Source of the DNA: Paracamarosporium sp. OC-R06-R3
Lineage: Eukaryota > Ascomycota > Dothideomycetes > Pleosporales > Didymosphaeriaceae
DNA length: 64,000 nucleotides
Assembly (NCBI GenBank): GCA_019828545.1
Contig: JACVRA010000071.1
Location: forward strand, 248,001-312,000
Direction of reading: 5' to 3'
Shown here: piece after piece, positions 57,831 to 64,000 of the stretch
Numbering within the stretch: the stretch's first letter is position 1
Layout: each line of letters opens with the position of its first letter
The notes under the pieces: model-generated
Told to the model about the DNA's origin: nothing
The model's database searches: none
Seen by the model: only the letters and a program-made list of their open reading frames with translations
Made by a program: the position numbers and the translations under genes

Positions 57831-59189
57831 ATGTCTCGACTTCGCCCTTTAGCCCGGACAACCTGGTGTAGACGGCCTTTGCTCCAGGCCAATCGCCGCT
57901 ATGGCACTTTGCAAGGCCCGCAGGCCACTGGACAAGCCTATAACCAGTCTCTTCCTCCGGGCTGGGAAGATGAAGCGCCGGCGCTCTCGGATTTCTCAGA
58001 ACTGCCGCACAAAGACTTCGGCAAGAACCAGCTGATAGAAACAAACGAGGAATTCAAGAGAAGCCTGCGTGGTATATTGAAACAGTTCCCTCCCATAACG
58101 TACGCCTTCGCATATGGCTCCGGCGTGTTCCCGCAAACCGACGCGACCGCATCGCGCATTACGCACTCGCCGCATCCGAATCCGCCTGAGGCGATACTGA
58201 AATGGCAGAAAGGAGGAGGGAAGATGATTGACTTCGTCTTCACAACGCGCTTCTCGCAGCATTTCCACTCGCTGAACTTGCGTGAACACCGAGATCATTA
58301 CTCTTTCCTTGGGAAATTGGGATCGGGCGTGGTCAGCCACGTACAAGACAGATACGGCGCGGGAGTCTATTTCAATCCCTACATTACTGTGAACGGCACC
58401 ATGATAAAGTACGCCGTCGTCAATTTCGAAACGCTCCATCGCGATCTCTCCAACTGGGACACTCTCTACCTCGCTGGCCGCCTTCACAAACCTGTCAAGA
58501 TTCTTTTCGAAGAACCAAACATCCGCGTGGCAAACCAACGCAATCTCCTCTCCGCCGTGCGCTGCTCGCTGCTACTGCTCCCACAGACATTTACCGAAAA
58601 GGAACTCTACTCCACAATTACCGGTCTCAGCTACCAAGGGGACCCGCGCATGACATATGGCTCCGAGAATCCCAAGAAGATCGACAACATTGTGACCCAC
58701 CAGATTCGCAATTTCCGTCTTCTATATCACGACTTGATCATGTCGCTACCCAACATCTCATATGCAGACGAAAAAGCCATCAGCAAGCCGGATTGGATGG
58801 ACGACACTAAGCTAGATCTTAAACTCAATCAAGACATGGATGTAGAGCGACGAGCCAACATGGTCAGAAGATTACCCAAATCCTTCAGAGAAAAAGTGTA
58901 CTTCCTTTATCAGCGTAAATTCGCCATCCCAGGCCGCGAGTTCCAAGAGATGCTGGAGGCAAGCAAAGATGAGGATGCTAAGGGCGGCCTGAAAAGGCAG
59001 GTAGGTGGAGCTTTTGATCGACGCATAGCTGCGGAAAGAGACCTCCCTGAAATGGTTGCAAAGGCTATCAACCAGACGGTCTACTGGCCCTCCGCGGTGC
59101 AAAGTGCCAAGGGTATATTGACTGCAGGTCCCATTCGTGCTTGGAAATATCTGCAGGAGAAGAGAGAAAAGGGAAAGATGAAGTCATGA
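57831..59189 (+). CDS. TAM41: Tam41, mitochondrial CDP-diacylglycerol synthase
   Basis: This is a single exon of 452 residues. Tam41 makes CDP-diacylglycerol from phosphatidic acid and CTP on the matrix side of the inner membrane, the first committed step to cardiolipin. The first 25 residues (SRLRPLARTTWCRRPLLQAN) look like a mitochondrial presequence. The catalytic core starts with FPPITYAFAYGSGVFPQTD, the GSG nucleotidyltransferase loop. KMIDFVFTTRF with the metal-binding Asp follows, then HYSFLGKLGSGVVSHVQDRY, GAGVYFNPYITVNGTMIKYA and LHRDLSNWDTLYLAGRLHKP. The C-terminal helical part (INQTVYWPSAVQSAKGILTA) completes the family pattern and length. It is convergent with the Gen1-like gene. 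Confidence 0.95.
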   Translation: MSRLRPLARTTWCRRPLLQANRRYGTLQGPQATGQAYNQSLPPGWEDEAPALSDFSELPHKDFGKNQLIETNEEFKRSLRGILKQFPPITYAFAYGSGVFPQTDATASRITHSPHPNPPEAILKWQKGGGKMIDFVFTTRFSQHFHSLNLREHRDHYSFLGKLGSGVVSHVQDRYGAGVYFNPYITVNGTMIKYAVVNFETLHRDLSNWDTLYLAGRLHKPVKILFEEPNIRVANQRNLLSAVRCSLLLLPQTFTEKELYSTITGLSYQGDPRMTYGSENPKKIDNIVTHQIRNFRLLYHDLIMSLPNISYADEKAISKPDWMDDTKLDLKLNQDMDVERRANMVRRLPKSFREKVYFLYQRKFAIPGREFQEMLEASKDEDAKGGLKRQVGGAFDRRIAAERDLPEMVAKAINQTVYWPSAVQSAKGILTAGPIRAWKYLQEKREKGKMKS

Positions 59190-59704
59190 TACTGAACCAC
59201 ATGCCGCATCTGGCATATTCTCTTTTGTATACTTGAATGTCACAATAGCGATAAAAGGGCATTTTCCACCGAAATGGGGAATGCGGTTTGCATATAGCCG
59301 CCGCTTGGAAGGCTTTTCACGGGTCAGGCTTGTATTATTGTTGTAGTGGAGACTTGCATATGGCTTGTCATAGCTCATAGTGGGATTTAAAATACTAAAA
59401 GCATTAAAACCCATCCTAGTGCCATATTGTTGGTGTCCTTGGGTCATTGATACATGCGCTTGGACTCGATCCATGTTACTCACATAACGACCATGGACTC
59501 TAGCCTTGCACTAGGCTTGCCTCAACTAACAATGGTCGTGCGTGATGCGTAAAACATGGGCCATGTATAATCGAGTTTCCACAATGACTTCATTACGTCG
59601 TAGATACTATGAATAAATGCTAACACCATTCGCAATGCATAAACGAAAGGAATGCACAAGAAGACTATAGACTATCCTCCTATCGGCACATAGTCGGGAT
59701 CTCG
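59190..59704. other. Convergent spacer, nothing recognised
   Basis: These are 515 bases between the stops of Tam41 and the Gen1-like gene. AT-rich, with only short frames; presumably the two 3' untranslated regions. Confidence 0.55.
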
Positions 59705-62617
59705 CTAACAAAGATCCAGAACCTCGATCTCACTTTCTCTCCATCGCCTTCTCTCCCTGACTTTGGGTATCGACTCTTCATGACTTCCCGCACTCGCAGG
59801 ACTCTTTACATCCATGAAGGTCCATGCGCCTGCCAGGCTCTTCCTCAGCACTACCTCGCGCTTCTTCTTAGCCTGTGTTTTCCAGGCGGCTGGAGGAGAG
59901 GATTCCTGTGCAGAGAGTAAAGGTGAGGCGGACTTCTGAATACGAGCTGAGCGACGAAGGCTTGAATCCAATTGCTCTGGGATAGGTGGCGAAGCAGTGT
60001 GACCTACAGGCGGTGGTGACGAGAATCGTGTCAAATCTAGAGTCTCATATTCAACCGAAGCTGATCTCCCTTTTGGCCGTATACGTGCAGAAGTCGGACA
60101 GAATACAGGTGATAGTGGCTTGAGTGGCGACGAGGATAGCGGTAACAGATTCGAAGACTCAATCTCCAGCAAAGCTAAATCTGCTCTCCCAAGGCGAGAA
60201 TCCCGTTGCGGCATGGTGGTTAACTTTGTTCCAGCATCCCGGATCCTGTCCGCTGTGTTTGAGGCTGAGGCATTGAATGATCGGGAGACCAATGGCGGGC
60301 GATTTGAAGGTTGTGTTAGCTTCCTAGACATGACTGGCGATTCTGGGGAAGGGTGTGAGGGGGAGGTCAGCGTGAGGTCGAGAGTTTCAACGTCTCCTTC
60401 TGCTATTTCAAGGCGCGATTGTCGTGGTCTGGGCATGCCATCGAGCATAGGAGTCGTCTTCCGGGGCTTGCTAGGCGAGTTGCCGGGTGACCTCCATTCA
60501 TCCAGTGTGGTTTGTCTATTCTTCACCGGGGACACTGTTACGGTTGCTGCATGCGTAGCTCTAGGTGGCATAGGTTTTTCAGCTGGTCGTCTCTTAGCCT
60601 TCTTTGATAGAGCTTGCGAAGGCGATACAGTCGGAGGAACATCCACCAGATCCAACGTTTCTATTACATTTAATGTTGGGCTTTCTGGTCGATTGAGACC
60701 AGTGGTAGAGTTGGAGGGAAGAGTATGCGCGCGTTGCATAGGCCCCCGTCTCCTTTTTGTGACACTGGACGGTAGCTCCAATAACGGCGAGAGTGATTGC
60801 TGTCGGGGATTCCCAAGTAAAGTGATCTCCCTTGATCTCACAGGTGAGGAAGAAAGAAGGCTGACGACAGCGTCATTAGTTCTTGTTTCAACCGGCGATA
60901 CTCTAGTATCCTGGGACTTCGAGGATACTCGTTTAGCTTTGACACCAGGTTTTGTGACCTTTGCGAAATTTCGTAACGACGTTTGTTGAACACTGTCAGC
61001 TACCTTCGTTCGGCTGCCCCCGCGCGGTTTCGCAGCTGTCGTGCTAGCCTCGTTTGTTGAAGTTGCTCGTTTTGACCTGAGCGGTCTCTGCTGCGCTGCC
61101 TCCCAATCCTGGACTTTGAGGGGTACGCCGACTTTCACAAACGTCTCGAGGACCCATACACGAGCAAGCTTGTGTGGGTCAAACTTGGTAGGACCTCGTT
61201 TCTTAGGTCCTTCCGCGTCATCATCGACTTCTAATGGTATTTCTTCATCTGGGTCGCCATCGGAACCTGGCGGAACCTCAACCTCAACCTCGTCATCTGG
61301 TTCTTCGGTGCTCAGATCAATTTTGACAAGTTCGATAGGTGTAAAGCTAACGCGAAGTTCGTTGCTACCGTCTGTAACAGCATGCTGTCGCTTGCCGTGT
61401 ATGCCCTTGACTAGGAGCGTTTCTTCTTCATCAATCATGTGAAGATCATTCGAGGAATACCTTTCGGCCTGTTCTCCTCTCATCCGAAGACGACGTACGA
61501 GTAGTGACGGAGCCAGGCTGCGGACGAAATGCTTTGCACCTTCGAGCTTTGCCCAGTCAAATGCATCCTGTGTGAAGCTGCGCAAGCCCGGGAAATCAAG
61601 TTCCTTGTCCCATCTGAGTGAGTTTTTGAGTCTATCTAGGCCAGCCTGGTTCGAGATTGCAGGATGGGTGTAATAGCCAAGAATGTCGGTTCGAGGGAAA
61701 TTGTCCGGAATGACCATGCTGGGACGCTTCTGTGCGAAGAATTTGCTCTCATTTGTCTTGATCTCATGTTGTAGCCGCTCTCGCCATTGTCGCAAGCCCT
61801 TTGTGTCGTTCCTCGCCAATCGACACAAATCTCTTCCGAAGCCAGCTCTTGCTGCCTCGCAAGCTTTTTTCGGGCCGCATCCAGGAATGCCTTCTGGGAC
61901 GTAGTCACCACCGCTCATCAAAGCTACCAGAATCATGCCCTCGCGGTCCAATCCGGAAGGGCCATTCTTCGTCTCCACCGCATCGTACACGTTGACGTGC
62001 GTTGGGGTTTTGCTGGATTTCTGGTCGGGCGACCAGTTGCGGATCGTCATGCCGCTGCCAAACATGAGCGTATCGACATCCTCACTCAATACCGCGTCCA
62101 CGATGCCTTCTCTTTGCAACAGAGCGCATTCTGCCTCGGCCTCTCCTGGTGCGAGATGCAGAGGGAACCCGAACTGCTTGAGCAGCTGCTTGGCCAGGAA
62201 TTCGGGGATAGAAGCGACGCTAGTGCCAGGGCCGCCCGTCCTTCTGTTGCGCTTGAAGGGCGGTTTATTTGGTCCATCAAAGACGAAGATTGGGTGGATG
62301 GAGAGGGCGACGAGGCGCAGGAGGCGATAGTAGAATGTGCGCAGCGCTGGGTTTGTGCCGCCTAGCGGGCGCGAGGTCAGCAGAGTCGCGGGGGCGCGCA
62401 GCACGGGGCGGATTACCTTTGCTGGCTTGGATCTGGAAGAGCCATATCGAGACGTCGATGGCTATGCGCAGCGGCCGGCCCGTCTCCTCGAATTTCTCGA
62501 CGGCCAGCCTGGACAGCGCCACGCGACGGCCGGGGCCAATCTCCTGGTAGATGCTGCACGGGTCAACACATGCAGCCGCAGCACTCGCGCGCACGATACG
62601 CACCCTTTGATGCCCAT
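59705..62617 (-). CDS. Gen1/Yen1-type Holliday-junction resolvase (XPG family)
   Basis: Three exons (62617-62604, 62553-62417, 62361-59705) encode 935 residues; the first exon holds only MGIKG. The enzyme cuts four-way DNA junctions symmetrically late in the cell cycle. The XPG N-domain reads IYQEIGPGRRVALSRLAVEK then LRIAIDVSIWLFQ, and FVFDGPNKPPFKR. The I-domain has GEAEAECALLQREGIVDAVL, SEDVDTLMFGSG and VALMSGGDYVPEGIPGCGPK, so all expected acidic metal ligands are present. The helix-hairpin-helix is followed by FDWAKLEGAKHFVRSLAPSL and a chromodomain-like region (LRVSFTPIELVKIDL, KFDPHKLARVWVLETFVKVG). The C-terminal half is disordered, rich in SP/TP sites, and repeats ETLDL-like motifs resembling SUMO-interacting motifs. 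No stop or intron was found in the long last exon. Confidence 0.92.
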
Positions 62618-62775
62618 AGCAATGCCATGCCGCGTGGTGGTGGAGGTGATAGAGGCGGACGTGGTGGTGGTGAAGGCGCGATTAGATTGTTGCCATGGCG
62701 ACGGCGCGCGCCGGCCAACATCAAGTCGCCCGCGTTGGCCTTCTTCACAGCGCATTCCCCGCAGGCGCGACAAAC
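62618..62775. promoter_or_regulatory. Short divergent promoter, Gen1 / AT-hook gene
   Basis: Only 158 bases separate the two start codons, so the genes probably share one bidirectional promoter. The sequence has GGTGG-rich tracts and no recognised box. Confidence 0.55.
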
Positions 62776-64000
62776 ATGGCCGCGAGCGACACCGAGAACC
62801 ATGCCGAGTCGTCGCCAGACCCTCTCGCCGCCTCGTTCGACGAACGCCCCCGGGCCAAGCAGCAGCCTCTCACCTCGAGCTCGCCCAGCAAGCAGAACCG
62901 CCGGCCCGCCATGGCATCCTCGCCCACCAAGCACATGCTGCTGAGCACGCCGCGCACCGGCGGCCAGAGCCCGTGGCGCATCAAGGTCACGGTCCAGGCA
63001 GAGCCGGGAAGCGAAAGCGACGATGCAGAGTCGCCCACTGTCAAGCATGTCACCCACACCAGGACGACAAAGATCCCGCTCAAGGACGCCGACGCGTCAT
63101 CCCCCGCCAAGCGCCGTGGAAGGCCTAAGAAGTCCGACGCAGCACCGAAGCGCAGCCGAACTCCCATCAGAAGGAGAGCTGCGAGTGCGGCAGACACCAG
63201 CGCAGCCGACGTGGAAGCGGACGGGACCCCGAAGAGGAAGAGAGGGCGTCCGCGGAAGATGCAGCCGCCCGCAGAGGACGACATCTGGGTCCAGGCTCGG
63301 CGGCCGAGCGTGGGCGCAGACGCAAGCGCAGCCGACGTCGAGACGGACGCAACCCCTAAGAAGCGTAGAGGTCGCCCGCGAAGGAGCATCCAACCGCCAG
63401 CCGAAGACGGACCCATCGTGCACATCCAACACTCTCCTGGGCGGGACGGCCTTGAACTAGAAGCACGTGCGGATGCGGCCCAAGAATCCACTGCCCAAGA
63501 TGACAGCCTTCCAACGGCAACGCATGTGTCCTCTCCTGCGTCTGACGCAGCGTTGCCCTCTCGACAAGAACAGACTACACGTTTGAGATCAACTCCAATC
63601 CAGACGCATCTGTCACGGAAGCTGAAAGCACGCAAAAACACGCCCGTGGCGAAAGACAAAGTTTTCATAGACCTTTCCTCCGACGAAGAGCCAGGAGAAG
63701 CGAATAATACTGACGGGGGACTTTCACTCCCCAAGGAACACCAACAATGTCAAGCCGAGGCTGCCAACGGCTGGGAAGATTTAGAGCCTCTTCAATCGCC
63801 GGCGCCGGCGACCGCGGAGGTCGAAGACGAGCAGCTTGAGGAGACCTACTTTGCATTCGACGAAGGTGCTATGAGGATGCCCGATGATACTACCATCATT
63901 GACAGCGAGAATTTCAGTATGATCTCTGTCGACTCATTACCCAGCTGCGCGTCTGTAACAAAGCCTGTGCACGGTGCAACGGGCAATTCTGCCGATGCGC
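62776..64000 (+). CDS. AT-hook protein, 5' part (runs off the window)
   Basis: This frame is open from the ATG at 62776 to the end, at least 408 residues, with no stop; the 3' part is missing. After a Ser/Pro-rich N-terminus comes a short conserved-looking block (MLLSTPRTGGQSPWRIKVTV). Three AT-hooks follow: KRRGRPKK, KRKRGRPRK and KKRRGRPRR. The second and third sit in two near-copies of a 30-residue unit (SAADVEADGTPK and SAADVETDATPK, each followed by a hook and QPPAED). AT-hooks bind the minor groove of AT-rich DNA, so a chromatin role is likely. At about residues 296-305 VFIDLSSDEE is a strong SUMO-interacting-type motif. An acidic region (FDEGAMRMPDDTTIIDSENF and SMISVDSLPS) follows. 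The full protein and any further domain lie beyond the window. Confidence 0.75.
   Translation, partial: MAASDTENHAESSPDPLAASFDERPRAKQQPLTSSSPSKQNRRPAMASSPTKHMLLSTPRTGGQSPWRIKVTVQAEPGSESDDAESPTVKHVTHTRTTKIPLKDADASSPAKRRGRPKKSDAAPKRSRTPIRRRAASAADTSAADVEADGTPKRKRGRPRKMQPPAEDDIWVQARRPSVGADASAADVETDATPKKRRGRPRRSIQPPAEDGPIVHIQHSPGRDGLELEARADAAQESTAQDDSLPTATHVSSPASDAALPSRQEQTTRLRSTPIQTHLSRKLKARKNTPVAKDKVFIDLSSDEEPGEANNTDGGLSLPKEHQQCQAEAANGWEDLEPLQSPAPATAEVEDEQLEETYFAFDEGAMRMPDDTTIIDSENFSMISVDSLPSCASVTKPVHGATGNSADA

Noticed and set aside
60120..60989. 289-codon plus-strand frame opposite the resolvase tail
   Set aside because: Shadow of the long Gen1-type exon on the other strand; no domain.

Overview
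The window is nuclear DNA of a filamentous ascomycete (Pezizomycotina; Dothideomycetes is my best guess from protein style, not proven). Genes are on both strands, separated by 0.1-3 kb, and carry 0-5 short introns of mostly 48-60 nt. These introns have GTANGT-type donors, CTAAC/CTGAC-like branch sites and (C/T)AG acceptors. There are no operons. I rebuilt every spliced gene by checking donor, acceptor and codon phase by hand. No transposon, tRNA, rRNA or CRISPR array was recognised.

Layout. 0-10 kb: a sparse end with a rhodopsin/SAT4-type seven-helix membrane protein, a divergent P1-type ribosomal stalk protein and a small stefin (cystatin)-like protein. 10-20 kb: complex I 51-kDa subunit, centrin (Cdc31), and the long Nup98-Nup96 (Nup145) nucleoporin precursor. 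22-31 kb: a fungal multipass membrane protein, mitochondrial ribosome recycling factor, a HET-domain protein, a Dlt1-like protein and TATA-binding protein. 33-41 kb: a small accessory-looking group of ferric reductase, RTA1-like exporter, MDR oxidoreductase and a divergently transcribed bZIP-DUF3425 factor. 41-49 kb: a protein with two F-box/2EXR-like modules, Cdc45 and an aquaglyceroporin. 49-64 kb: a PARP-E2 ubiquitin-conjugating fusion, a COG7-like Golgi tether, a two-BIR Bir1/survivin homologue, Tam41, a Gen1/Yen1 Holliday-junction resolvase and the start of an AT-hook protein that runs off the window.

Functional themes. Many genes are conserved housekeeping genes. Replication and chromosome maintenance are well represented by Cdc45, Gen1, Bir1, centrin, the PARP-E2 protein and the AT-hook protein. 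Mitochondrial genes are complex I, Rrf1 and Tam41. The 33-41 kb stretch looks like a metal/redox/stress group, with a regulator sharing a promoter with an oxidoreductase.

Most worth a second look: the PARP-E2 fusion with a PARP triad lacking the usual glutamate; SUMO-interacting-like repeats in the Gen1 tail; a stefin-like protein; a P1 stalk protein without the canonical tail; the double-module protein at 41-43 kb; and an intron in the Nup98-Nup96 gene whose retention, or whose exon-like insert, would yield a Nup98-only product.
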